A stretch of DNA of 64,000 bases from Prevotellaceae bacterium (lineage in GTDB: Bacteria; Bacteroidota; Bacteroidia; Bacteroidales; Bacteroidaceae): assembly GCA_031262785.1 (NCBI GenBank), contig JAISHB010000064.1:1-64000 (forward strand), in the 5' to 3' direction. Made by a program: the position numbers and the translations under genes. The notes beneath the pieces are model-generated. The model worked only from the letters and a program-made list of their open reading frames with translations, did not search any database and had not been told where the DNA came from. Of the stretch, positions 52,708 to 60,612 are shown one piece after another. Position 1 is the stretch's first letter, and each line of letters opens with the position of its first letter.

Positions 52708-53745
52708 TTATATCAGCGGAATATAATGCGCCCGGCATTCCTCCCGCATCGCCTCCGGCCAGATGCTGGCCTGAATCTCGCCAATGTGTGCCTTGCGCAG
52801 GTAGTACATGCACAGGCGTGACTGACCGATGCCCCCGCCAATGGACAGAGGTAGGCTGCCCTCGATGAGGCGTTTATGGAAGTAGAGCTGCGTGCGGCGC
52901 TCCTCGCCCTCGAGTGCCAGCTGACGGAGCAGCGCCTGGCGGTCGACGCGGATACCCATCGACGAGAGTTCAATGCTGCATCCGAGCACGTCGTCCCACA
53001 ACAGCAGGTCGCCGTTCAGGCCCGGCAATCCGTCGGGTCCGGGCGTGGTGTAGTCGTCGTAGTCGGGAGCGCGTCCGTCGTGTTTCTTTCCGTCGGAGAG
53101 CTTGGCGCCGATGCCGATGACAAAGAGCGCCCCGTGGGTGCGGCAGGCGGCATGTTCCCGCTCCTTGGGCGGGAGGTCGGGATAGCGCCGGCGCAGCTCC
53201 TCGGAGTGGATGAAGTGGAGCGTGCGGGGCAGGCACGGCTTGATTTGGGGAAACATTTCATAGACCATGTATTCGGTGCGTATCATGGCATCGTAGATGC
53301 GCGAGACAATCTCTTTGAGGAAGGCGACGGTGCGCTCTTCGGGGCGGATGACCCGTTCCCAGTCCCACTGGTCGACGTAGAGCGAGTGGAAGTTGCCCAG
53401 CTCCTCGTCGGCGCGAATGGCGTTCATGTCGGTGTAGATGCCGTAGCCCGGCTCGATACCGTAGTCGGCCAGCGTCAGGCGCTTCCACTTGGCCAGGGAA
53501 TGCACCACTTCGGCCGGGGCACCCTCCAGCTCCTTGATGGGAAAGGTGACGGCACGTTCGGTGCCGTTCAAGTCGTCGTTGATGCCCGTGCCCTTGAGCA
53601 CGAACAGGGGTGCGGTGACGCGGCGAAGCCGCAATTCCGACGACAGATTCAGTTGGAAGAACTCTTTGATTTGCTTGATGCCCAGCTCGGTCTGTTTCAG
53701 ATCGAGCAGCGGCCGGTAGCCTTCGGGTTTTAAGAGGTAACTCAT
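52708..53745 (-). CDS. asnA: aspartate-ammonia ligase
   Basis: The 345-residue class-II-synthetase-like enzyme has TELGIKQIKEFF, RVTAPLFV, DLNGTERAV, LHSLYVDQWDWE-type motif (FHSLYVDQWDWERV), THGALFVIGIGAKLSDGK, HDGRAPDYDDY and GGGIGQSRLCM. It makes asparagine from aspartate and ammonia using ATP. It is monocistronic, with a promoter box at 53788-53795. Confidence 0.96.
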   Translation of the reverse strand: MSYLLKPEGYRPLLDLKQTELGIKQIKEFFQLNLSSELRLRRVTAPLFVLKGTGINDDLNGTERAVTFPIKELEGAPAEVVHSLAKWKRLTLADYGIEPGYGIYTDMNAIRADEELGNFHSLYVDQWDWERVIRPEERTVAFLKEIVSRIYDAMIRTEYMVYEMFPQIKPCLPRTLHFIHSEELRRRYPDLPPKEREHAACRTHGALFVIGIGAKLSDGKKHDGRAPDYDDYTTPGPDGLPGLNGDLLLWDDVLGCSIELSSMGIRVDRQALLRQLALEGEERRTQLYFHKRLIEGSLPLSIGGGIGQSRLCMYYLRKAHIGEIQASIWPEAMREECRAHYIPLI

Positions 53746-53787
53746 GGAGGTAGTTGATTAGTTGTTAGTAAACTGTTATTTTGTTCG

Positions 53788-53795
53788 CAAATGTA
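53788..53795 (-). promoter_or_regulatory. TAnnTTTG promoter box of asnA
   Basis: TACATTTG on the minus strand, 42 nt before ATG 53745. Confidence 0.6.
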
Positions 53796-53969
53796 GGGGA
53801 TTTATTTGGAAATGTCATTGTTCCGGCCTGTTTTGTTTGCATTTTGCTTGCAGATTTGGTTGTTTTGCTACCAAAATATCAGCCTCGGTGCGCCGTCGGA
53901 GAAGAGGCATTGTTGGGCGGGGGCGTACAAATAGTCGGGAAATAATTAGGAAGATGCGGGCAATTGCGT

Positions 53970-53977
53970 TACTTTTG
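53970..53977 (+). promoter_or_regulatory. TAnnTTTG promoter box of the tRNA-Arg gene
   Basis: TACTTTTG ends 11 nt before the first base of the tRNA. Confidence 0.6.
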
Positions 53978-53988
53978 CGACGCCTTAA

Positions 53989-54061
53989 GGCTCCGTAGCT
54001 TAGTGAATAGAGCGTCAGATTCCGGTTCTGAAGGTCGTGGGTTTGAGTCCCACCGGGGTCA
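53989..54061 (+). tRNA. tRNA-Arg (anticodon CCG)
   Basis: The 73-nt cloverleaf is complete: acceptor GGCTCCG/CGGGGTC with two G-U pairs, D-stem GCTT/GAGC, anticodon stem TCAGA/TCTGA around TTCCGGT (anticodon CCG, reading CGG), 5-nt variable loop AGGTC, T-stem GTGGG/CCCAC. CCA is not encoded. Unusual points: the T-loop reads TTTGAGT, with U56 instead of C56, and the D-loop AGTGAATA has A where G19 is expected, so the G19-C56 tertiary pair appears replaced by A19-U56. Confidence 0.93.
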
Positions 54062-54093
54062 CGAGAGTTTTTCGATTCATTATTTTTAGTGTC

Positions 54094-54131
54094 AAACGCC
54101 CCTGCAGACGATGCTGTTTGCAGGGGCGTTT
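54094..54131. terminator. terminator between tRNA-Arg and DUF6261 copy 3
   Basis: AAACGCCCCTGCA pairs perfectly with TGCAGGGGCGTTT around a ~12-nt loop. T-runs are weak on both sides, so it may serve both convergent transcripts. Confidence 0.7.
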
Positions 54132-54159
54132 CCTTATCCTGACGACCGGTGTCCTCCCC

Positions 54160-54936
54160 CTATCCTTGGGGAGGCTCTTCCTCGTCGCCTCCGGAGTTGC
54201 CTCCGCTGGCGGCGCCTTCGTCGCCCGTATCGGCCGACGGGCCTTTGGCCTTTTGGCCAAGCACCTCGCGGCGGTAGTGAAGAATCTGGGCATTGAGGTA
54301 GGAGACGAAATCGGCATACTTGGCGTCTCCCTCCACAATGAGATAGGCGTTCAGCTTCTCGATAAAGGTGTGGTAGGCTTTTTCAGCCTCGGCACGGGCA
54401 GCTTTGAGGGTGCCGTTGACGTGATTCTTCTGCTCCTCGGTGCGTTGCTGCATCAGGTCGATTACTTGCTGGTTGGCCGCTGCGAATTGATCGACCAAAC
54501 TGGTCAGCCCCAGGGTTTTCACCGCAGCGGCATACTTGGTGCGCATGTCGAGAATGAGGTTGCCCATCATACCAGACTCTTTATCGCGCTGCCCCTTCAC
54601 CCGGATGCGATAATCTTTAAACGCCTGCTCCAACTGCTTGGCAAGGCCGGCCTTGTCGGGTTCGAGCAGGAAGGTCTCGACGCGCTTTACCAAGGCCGGA
54701 TAGAGCCGGTCGCGAAGGGCGTCGGCCTCTTCGATTTGATCGGTAATCAAACTCTTGGTGGATAGTTTCAGCGCGGCGTTCTCGGCGTCGATGGCCTTCC
54801 CGAAGGCCTCCAGCTCGGCTTTGAACTTGCTGTTGATGGCGGGAGTCGATTTGGCTCGGTTATACACATCGGTTTCAAATTGGAAATGACCTCCGTTGTT
54901 CATTTCTCTGTAGTAAAAACTTTCGGCTTTTGTCAT
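54160..54936 (-). CDS. DUF6261 family protein, copy 3
   Basis: The 258-residue protein has MNNGGHFQF (residues 12-20), a helical body with ESGMMGNLILDMRTKYAAA and EEQKNHVNGTLKAARAEAEKA (span 166-186), REVLGQK, and a Gly/Ser/Asp tail ending GGDEEEPPQG. It is the closest relative in the window of copy 2 (33515). There is no export signal. Function unknown. Its promoter is at 55008-55015 and array E starts about 90 nt beyond that. Confidence 0.85.
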   Translation of the reverse strand: MTKAESFYYREMNNGGHFQFETDVYNRAKSTPAINSKFKAELEAFGKAIDAENAALKLSTKSLITDQIEEADALRDRLYPALVKRVETFLLEPDKAGLAKQLEQAFKDYRIRVKGQRDKESGMMGNLILDMRTKYAAAVKTLGLTSLVDQFAAANQQVIDLMQQRTEEQKNHVNGTLKAARAEAEKAYHTFIEKLNAYLIVEGDAKYADFVSYLNAQILHYRREVLGQKAKGPSADTGDEGAASGGNSGGDEEEPPQG

Positions 54937-55007
54937 AGGGTTTGTTATTTAAGTAAATTGGTTCGTAACTCTACATCAACGGGAGCATCCCCGCGATTAA
55001 GACGGCG

Positions 55008-55015
55008 CAAAGGTA
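55008..55015 (-). promoter_or_regulatory. TAnnTTTG promoter box of DUF6261 copy 3
   Basis: TACCTTTG on the minus strand, 71 nt before ATG 54936. Confidence 0.65.
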
Positions 55016-55103
55016 AGCAATCGGTGCGTCGGTTGTCTCCCCGCTGTTCGTTTTTATACTACATTAACCATCGGGAGGGAATCTCCCGCCTGTGCGCGGG
55101 CGT

Positions 55104-55397
55104 ATTCGGTGCACCGTCTTTTAAGTCCCGTTAAGGAGTGACGGCATCCCGACCGTCGTCTTTTAAGGCGCGTTAAGGGGCGAAGGGATCCCGACCCCCG
55201 TCCTTTAACACGCCGAAAGGTTTGAAGGGATCCCGACCGTCGTCCTTTAAGACCCGTTAAGGGGAGAGGGGATCCCGTACCCAGTCTTTTAACACGCCGA
55301 AAGGTTTGACGGGATCCCGACCCCCGTCCTTTAAGACCCGTTCAGGGGCGAAGGCATCCCGTAGGTCGGGACGGAGTGTTTCGATGCGGGGAGAGGG
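55104..55397. repeat. array E: seven 42-nt repeats, inverted relative of array D
   Basis: Units start at 55104, 55146, 55188, 55230, 55272, 55314 and 55356, every one 42 nt apart. Middle units alternate between CCTTTAACACGCCGAAAGG and CCTTTAAGACCCGTTAAGG types, as in array D. The 33 nt at 55188-55220 are the exact reverse complement of 46346-46378, and the 55272 unit matches the 46262 unit over about 40 nt with one difference. The array occupies the gap upstream of DUF6261 copy 3; a degraded extension runs to about 55440. Confidence 0.93.
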
Positions 55398-55464
55398 TAG
55401 TCGGGTGCACGGGATGGAGTGTTTCGCTGGTGCGGGAGTTTGTCCGGCCGGCCGGAGGAGGTGG

Positions 55465-56034
55465 TTAGATGCGGTCCGGATCGATGTAGCCGTGCATCAC
55501 GGCATAGATGGTCAGGCCGGATACCGACCGGATGCCCAGCTTCTCCATGATGTTTTTGCGGTGCGAGATAACGGTGGTCAGGCTGATGTGGAGCCGGTCG
55601 GCCACCTCTTTGTTGAGTAGTCCGCGGACAATGAGCACGAGCACCTGACGCTCGCGCGGGGTCAGGTCGTGGATGTCGGCGGCCACGCGGTGGTGTGCCC
55701 GATGGCCGGTTTGGTGCAGCTGCAGGATGCTTTTGACCAATTCCTGTTCGTTTTGGCAAGTGTTGAGCACGGCAATGCCCGACAGGGGACGGGGCGATGC
55801 CCCGCTCACCAGGACAATGGTGCGCTGGTGCCGCTCGAGGAAGAAAGCGGTGTGCTCGAAGTAGACTTGCGCCGAAACGAAGTAGTGCGCATACTGGTCG
55901 GGCGTATCTTCGACCAGTGCCTGGTAGGTGGGAAAGGTGCGAATCACGGCCGAGGGGATAATCTCTTCGAGCAGCTGCTTGAGACCCAGACAGGCGAGTG
56001 TGCTGGCTTCGACGATGGCAAATTCGGGTATCAT
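55465..56034 (-). CDS. LuxR-family transcriptional regulator with receiver-like N-terminus lacking the phosphoacceptor Asp
   Basis: The start is ATG 56034 (MIPEFAIVEAS), overlapping the FAD-protein stop as ATGA. The 189-residue product has a receiver-like N-terminal domain (FAIVEASTLACLGLKQLLEE). Where a receiver has its phosphorylated Asp it reads HYFVSAQVYF, with no acidic residue. The C-terminal GerE helix-turn-helix is intact: LTPRERQVLVLIVRGLLNKEVADRL and VISHRKNIMEKLGI (spans within 128-170). It should bind DNA and may be controlled by ligand, partner or level rather than phosphorylation. Confidence 0.85.
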   Translation of the reverse strand: MIPEFAIVEASTLACLGLKQLLEEIIPSAVIRTFPTYQALVEDTPDQYAHYFVSAQVYFEHTAFFLERHQRTIVLVSGASPRPLSGIAVLNTCQNEQELVKSILQLHQTGHRAHHRVAADIHDLTPRERQVLVLIVRGLLNKEVADRLHISLTTVISHRKNIMEKLGIRSVSGLTIYAVMHGYIDPDRI

Positions 56035-57599
56035 GGCTTCGGGGATTGGGTGGAACAATAGCGGGCAGCGGCTGCGGCGCACCGCTCGCCGTCGATGGCC
56101 GCCGAGACAATGCCGCCGGCGTAGCCGGCTCCTTCTCCGCAGGGGAAGAGGCCTTGCAGGCGGACGTGACCCAGGCTCTCGGGATGGCGGAGGATGCGCA
56201 CGGGTGCCGAGGTGCGGGTCTCCACGCCGATCGCCACCGCCTCGTTGGTCAGGAAGCCGCGGCTCATGCCCCCGAACCGGCGGAAGGCCTGGCCGAGCCG
56301 GTCGCCCACGAAGGGGGGAAGCCAGAAATGGAGCGGCGAGGAGATCAGGCCGGGGACGTACGAACTCTCCGGCAGGTCGTAGCTCAGGCGACGATTCACG
56401 AAGTCGGCCATCCGTTGGGCGGGTGCGGTTTGGCGGCAGCCTCCCTGCAGCCAGCAGGTGTGCTCCAGGGTTTGTTGGTAGCGCATCACAGAGAGGGCAT
56501 CGGAGCTGTCGCCCACATCTTGGGGGCGCAACTCTACCACCATGCCCGCATTGCTCCAGCGCGAGTTGCGGTGGCTGGGACTCATGCCGTTGACCACGAT
56601 CTCTTCGGGAGCACTGGCCGCCGGCACCACGAAGCCGCCCGGACACATGCAGAAGCTATAGACCCCGCGTCCGTCCACCTGTGTAACGTAGCTGTATTCG
56701 GCCGCCGGCAGGAACTGCCCGCGTCCTTCGCTCCGGTGATACTGCAACCGGTCGATCAACTCGGCAGGATGTTCCAGGCGCACGCCTACGGCGATGCCCT
56801 TGGCCGCTATTTCAATCTGCCGGTCGAAGAGCATGCGGTAGGTGTCGCGTGCCGAGTGGCCGGTGGCCAGAATCACCGGACCGTGAAAGGTGCGGCCGTC
56901 GGAGGTAAGGATGCCCGCTACGCGGTTGCCTTGCAGGAGAAACTCCGTCATGCGGGTTTGGAAATGGATCTGGCCGCCGCAGGCCAGGATGGTGCCGCGT
57001 ATCCGCCCGATGACCCCGGGCAGGCGGTCGGTGCCGATGTGGGGGTGCGCATCCCAGAGGATATCGGTGGAGGCACCGTGTTGGCAAAACACGTGGAGTA
57101 TTTTGCGGGTGTCGCCACGCTTTTTGCTGCGGGTGTAGAGCTTGCCGTCGGAGTAGGCGCCGGCGCCCCCTTCGCCGAAGGCGTAGTTCGACTCGGGATC
57201 GATGCGGTGCGTGCGGCCTATTTGGGCGATGTCGCGCTTGCGCTCGTGCACCTCTTTGCCGCGCTCCACTACCACCGGGCGCAGCCCCAGCTCGATGAGC
57301 CGGAGGGCGGCAAACAGGCCGGCCGGACCGGCTCCCACCACCACGACCGGGGGACGCTCCGAGACGATCGGATAGTCGGTGTGGGGGAACAGCTCGCCGG
57401 TGGCGGGTTCATTGACGAACACCCGCACACTCAGGTTGACCCGCACGGTGCGACCCCGGGCGTCGATGCTGCGACCCAGGATGCGCACGTCGGTGATTTC
57501 GTGCGCCCCCAGTCCTTTTTCTTCGACCAAGTGGGCACGCACGTGCTGCAGGTCGGCTGCCTGCTCGGGCGAGAGGCGGAGTTGAAATTCGTGAACCAT
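56031..57599 (-). CDS. FAD-dependent oxidoreductase (COG2509-type)
   Basis: The 522-residue flavoprotein has a ~80-residue N-terminal domain and then the dinucleotide-binding VVVGAGPAGLFAALRL, the VVERGKEVHERKRD segment, NYAFGEGGAGAYSDGKLYTR, LATGHSARDTYRML, CMCPGGFVVPA and the C-terminal FPCGEGAGYAGGIVSAA. This family is widespread and its substrate is unestablished. It lies 7 nt after radA and is coupled to the LuxR-type regulator. Confidence 0.88.
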   Translation of the reverse strand: MVHEFQLRLSPEQAADLQHVRAHLVEEKGLGAHEITDVRILGRSIDARGRTVRVNLSVRVFVNEPATGELFPHTDYPIVSERPPVVVVGAGPAGLFAALRLIELGLRPVVVERGKEVHERKRDIAQIGRTHRIDPESNYAFGEGGAGAYSDGKLYTRSKKRGDTRKILHVFCQHGASTDILWDAHPHIGTDRLPGVIGRIRGTILACGGQIHFQTRMTEFLLQGNRVAGILTSDGRTFHGPVILATGHSARDTYRMLFDRQIEIAAKGIAVGVRLEHPAELIDRLQYHRSEGRGQFLPAAEYSYVTQVDGRGVYSFCMCPGGFVVPAASAPEEIVVNGMSPSHRNSRWSNAGMVVELRPQDVGDSSDALSVMRYQQTLEHTCWLQGGCRQTAPAQRMADFVNRRLSYDLPESSYVPGLISSPLHFWLPPFVGDRLGQAFRRFGGMSRGFLTNEAVAIGVETRTSAPVRILRHPESLGHVRLQGLFPCGEGAGYAGGIVSAAIDGERCAAAAARYCSTQSPKP

Positions 57600-57606
57600 C
57601 TGTTTG

Positions 57607-58974
57607 CTATCCGAAGAGTGCCCTGAAGGCCTCTTCTACTTTGCGGACGGGCACCAGCTCGATCGAAATCTTCCGGGTGTCTAATCCTTGCATGTTATAC
57701 TTGGGTAGTAAAAACCGCCGAAAGCCCAGCTTGCCGGCCTCGGCGATACGTTGTTGGATACGGCCGACGGGGCGTATCTCACCCGAAAGACCAATTTCGC
57801 CGGCCATGCAGACGTCGCTCTCGACTGCACTATCCATGTTGCTCGAAAGAATGGCGCTGATGACGGCCAGGTCGATGGCCGGGTCGCTGATACGCAATCC
57901 CCCGGCGATGTTTAGAAAGACATCTTTCTGTGCCAGCTTGAATCCGACCCGTTTTTCCAGGACGGCCAGCAGCATGTTCATGCGCCGCAGGTCGAAACCG
58001 GTGGCCGAGCGTTGGGGCGTGCCGTAGACGGCCGAGCTGACCAGGGCCTGTGTCTCGATCAGGAACGGGCGCACTCCTTCGACGGCCGAAGCGATGGCGA
58101 TGCCGCTCATTCCCTCGTGCTCTTGCGAGAGTAGCAGCTCGGAGGGATTCACTACCGGACGCAAGCCCTCTTGACGCATCTCGTAGATGCCCAGTTCGGC
58201 GGTGCTTCCGAAGCGATTCTTGATGCTCCGCAGAATGCGGTAGAGGTGTTGCTGGTCTCCTTCAAACTGCAAGACTGTATCGACGATGTGCTCCAGTACC
58301 TTGGGGCCGGCAATGCTTCCCTCCTTATTAATATGGCCGATCAGGAGCACCGCCGTGTGGCTCTCTTTGGCGAAACGCAGCAGGGCGGCGGCGCACTCGC
58401 GTATCTGTGTGAGGCTACCCGGCGACGACTCAACGGACGCGGTGGCGATGGTTTGAATGGAGTCGATCACCAGCAATTGGGGACGTACCGTTTGGAGGTG
58501 TGCGAAGATTTGCTCCAGAGAGGTCTCGCACAAGACCAAGCAGTCGGAGTCGGCACTCGTGAGCCTGTCTGCGCGCAGCTTGAGTTGGGCGGCGCTCTCC
58601 TCACCCGATACGTACAGGATGCGGCACCCTGCCAGGTGCAAGACCGTCTGTAAAACGAGGGTGGATTTGCCGATTCCCGGCTCCCCCCCGATTAGTACGA
58701 GCGAGCCGGGCACCAGCCCGCCGCCCAGGACGCGGTTCAGCTCGGCGTCATGCAGGTCGATGCGCGGGGCATCGACTGCTTCTATCTGCGAGAGGCTGAT
58801 CGGGCGCGCTTTCTCTATGGCGAGACCTGCGAGGGGGCGTTTATGTGCCGGTTCTTTGTGCACGACCTCTTCGGCGAAGCTGTTCCAGGCTCCGCACGAG
58901 GGGCATTGCCCCATCCACTTGGGTGCATCGTATCCGCACTGCGTGCAGACGTAGGCTATTTTATCTTTGGGCAT
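57607..58974 (-). CDS. radA: DNA repair protein RadA
   Basis: The 455-residue protein has the N-terminal four-cysteine zinc finger (CTQCGYDAPKWMGQCPSC), the RecA-like P-loop GGEPGIGKSTLVLQ, the radA-specific KNRFG motif (IKNRFGSTAELGIYEM) and a Lon-like C-terminal domain. It acts as a branch-migration helicase in recombination repair. It follows cdd by 35 nt. Confidence 0.96.
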   Translation of the reverse strand: MPKDKIAYVCTQCGYDAPKWMGQCPSCGAWNSFAEEVVHKEPAHKRPLAGLAIEKARPISLSQIEAVDAPRIDLHDAELNRVLGGGLVPGSLVLIGGEPGIGKSTLVLQTVLHLAGCRILYVSGEESAAQLKLRADRLTSADSDCLVLCETSLEQIFAHLQTVRPQLLVIDSIQTIATASVESSPGSLTQIRECAAALLRFAKESHTAVLLIGHINKEGSIAGPKVLEHIVDTVLQFEGDQQHLYRILRSIKNRFGSTAELGIYEMRQEGLRPVVNPSELLLSQEHEGMSGIAIASAVEGVRPFLIETQALVSSAVYGTPQRSATGFDLRRMNMLLAVLEKRVGFKLAQKDVFLNIAGGLRISDPAIDLAVISAILSSNMDSAVESDVCMAGEIGLSGEIRPVGRIQQRIAEAGKLGFRRFLLPKYNMQGLDTRKISIELVPVRKVEEAFRALFG

Positions 58975-59009
58975 ACCGTAAGAGAGGTGTATGGGTGTGG
59001 CCGGAGCGG

Positions 59010-59492
59010 TTACCGCATGGCATCGGCATCGAACGAGAAGGGAAGCAGGCCGTCCACGCTGCCGAATTCATAGACGCCCGAGGTTCCGTAGAGCAAAATG
59101 CGCATGGGTTGCTTGAATCGTTTCTCCGCCTCGAGCATCACCTGCCGGCAAGCCCCGCACGGAGGAATGGGGGAGTCGAGAAAGTTGCCCTGCTCGTTTC
59201 GGGCGGCCACGGCCAGGGTGAGAATGGCCTGGGTGGGGTATTGCGAGCCGGCGTAGAAGAGCGTGGTTCGCTCGGCACAGGTGCCCGAGGGATAGGCGGC
59301 GTTTTCCTGGTTGCTGCCGCTGATAATTTCACCGCCCGAGAGGCGAACCGCCGCACCCACATGAAAGTGGGAGTAGGGAACGTAGCTGCGACGGGTGGCT
59401 TCCTTGGCCTGGTCGATCAGCGCACGGTCTTCCGCGCTCAATTCTTCGTAATCGTACACGGAAATGGGAATCTGCAGGGTAAGTTGTTTCAT
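59010..59492 (-). CDS. cdd: cytidine deaminase
   Basis: The 160-residue homotetramer-type enzyme has the zinc site TCAERTTL (Cys, catalytic Glu) and PPCGACRQ (two Cys), plus SHFHVGAAVRL and GSNQENAAYPSG for substrate binding. It deaminates cytidine and deoxycytidine to uridine forms. It is the first gene of the cdd-radA-FAD-luxR operon, with a promoter box at 59527-59534. Confidence 0.95.
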   Translation of the reverse strand: MKQLTLQIPISVYDYEELSAEDRALIDQAKEATRRSYVPYSHFHVGAAVRLSGGEIISGSNQENAAYPSGTCAERTTLFYAGSQYPTQAILTLAVAARNEQGNFLDSPIPPCGACRQVMLEAEKRFKQPMRILLYGTSGVYEFGSVDGLLPFSFDADAMR

Positions 59493-59526
59493 AAAGTTTG
59501 GATGGATTTATCAGATATATGTGGAG

Positions 59527-59534
59527 CAAAGGTA
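59527..59534 (-). promoter_or_regulatory. TAnnTTTG promoter box of the cdd operon
   Basis: TACCTTTG on the minus strand, 34 nt before ATG 59492. Confidence 0.65.
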
Positions 59535-59595
59535 CGCAAGAGATTGGTTTATTCAACTCTTTTTAAGAACTTTGTGCGCAGTTAGCACTTCCACC

Positions 59596-60528
59596 ATGAG
59601 AAAGACTCCGTCCTCTATCTTCCGAACGGGTGCCCTCCTGTTCGTTCTGCTGTGTACCCTGCCGCTGCCCGGGCAGCGCCGCAACGCCCGCTATACCGAC
59701 TATATCCGCACGTATGCACCCTTGGCGGTGGAACAAATGAAGCAGCACAAGATTCCGGCAAGCATTACGCTGGCACAAGGGCTGCTCGAGAGCGGCGCGG
59801 GCATGAGCACGCTGGCACGCAAAAGCAATAACCACTTCGGGATAAAGTGTCACGGCGACTGGCGCGGTAAAACCGTCCGGCACACCGACGATGCGCCCAA
59901 CGAATGTTTTCGGGTCTACGGCAAGGTGGAAGATTCCTACGACGATCACTCGGCTTTCCTCAAGCGGGGTGCCCGTTATGCCTTCTTGTTCGAGCTGAAG
60001 ATTACCGACTACAAAGCATGGGCGCGCGGACTCAAAAAGGCGGGCTACGCCACCGATCCTTCGTACGCCAACCGGCTGATCACCATCATCGAAGATTACG
60101 AACTCTATAAATACGACGCCCAAGGGTTGAGCAAAAGAGCTGCCCGTCAGCGGGAGAAGGAGTTGCGAAAGAAGCCGTGGCTGGCCGCTCCGCATGAGGT
60201 GCTTCTGGCCGGTGGGCTGGCCTATGTCGTGGCACGGGAGGGCGATACCTTCGAACTGTTGGGCAAGGAGTTTGAAATTAGCTGGAAGCGCTTGGTGCGG
60301 TATAACGATCTGCACCGCGACTACACCCTCGAGGCGGGCGATATCATCTACCTGAAGGAGAAACGCAAGAAAGCACTCAAGCCGCACAAGGTTTATGTGG
60401 TCAAAGACGGTGATTCCATGCACTCCATCTCGCAAACGTACGGCATACGCCTGAAGAATCTCTATAAAATGAATCGAAAGGCGGCCGATTATGTACCGGA
60501 GATAGGCGACCGGCTGCGGCTCCGATAA
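59596..60528 (+). CDS. secreted glucosaminidase-domain peptidoglycan hydrolase with two LysM repeats
   Basis: The start ATG 59596 gives a signal peptide (MRKTPSSIFRTGALLFVLLC span) in a 310-residue protein. The mannosyl-glycoprotein endo-beta-N-acetylglucosaminidase domain spans about 35-180: ITLAQGLLESGAGMS with the catalytic-type Glu, KSNNHFGIKCHGDW and YEDSYDDHSAFLK-like (VEDSYDDHSAFL). Two LysM modules follow (VVAREGDTFELLGKEFEI and VVKDGDSMHSISQTYGI). It should cleave peptidoglycan glycan strands in the periplasm during growth or division. It is divergent from cdd. Confidence 0.9.
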   Translation: MRKTPSSIFRTGALLFVLLCTLPLPGQRRNARYTDYIRTYAPLAVEQMKQHKIPASITLAQGLLESGAGMSTLARKSNNHFGIKCHGDWRGKTVRHTDDAPNECFRVYGKVEDSYDDHSAFLKRGARYAFLFELKITDYKAWARGLKKAGYATDPSYANRLITIIEDYELYKYDAQGLSKRAARQREKELRKKPWLAAPHEVLLAGGLAYVVAREGDTFELLGKEFEISWKRLVRYNDLHRDYTLEAGDIIYLKEKRKKALKPHKVYVVKDGDSMHSISQTYGIRLKNLYKMNRKAADYVPEIGDRLRLR

Positions 60529-60569
60529 CGTTTCTCAGCCCGCGTGGGAGGAAATCGGAAAATGTTTCG

Positions 60570-60577
60570 TACTTTTG
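60570..60577 (+). promoter_or_regulatory. TAnnTTTG promoter box of lysS-gpsA(-pgi)
   Basis: TACTTTTG, 36 nt before ATG 60613; it excludes the longer in-frame start at 60544. Confidence 0.7.
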
Positions 60578-60612
60578 CGCCCAAATTTTATGTAAATATA
60601 ATCCCCAGATTA

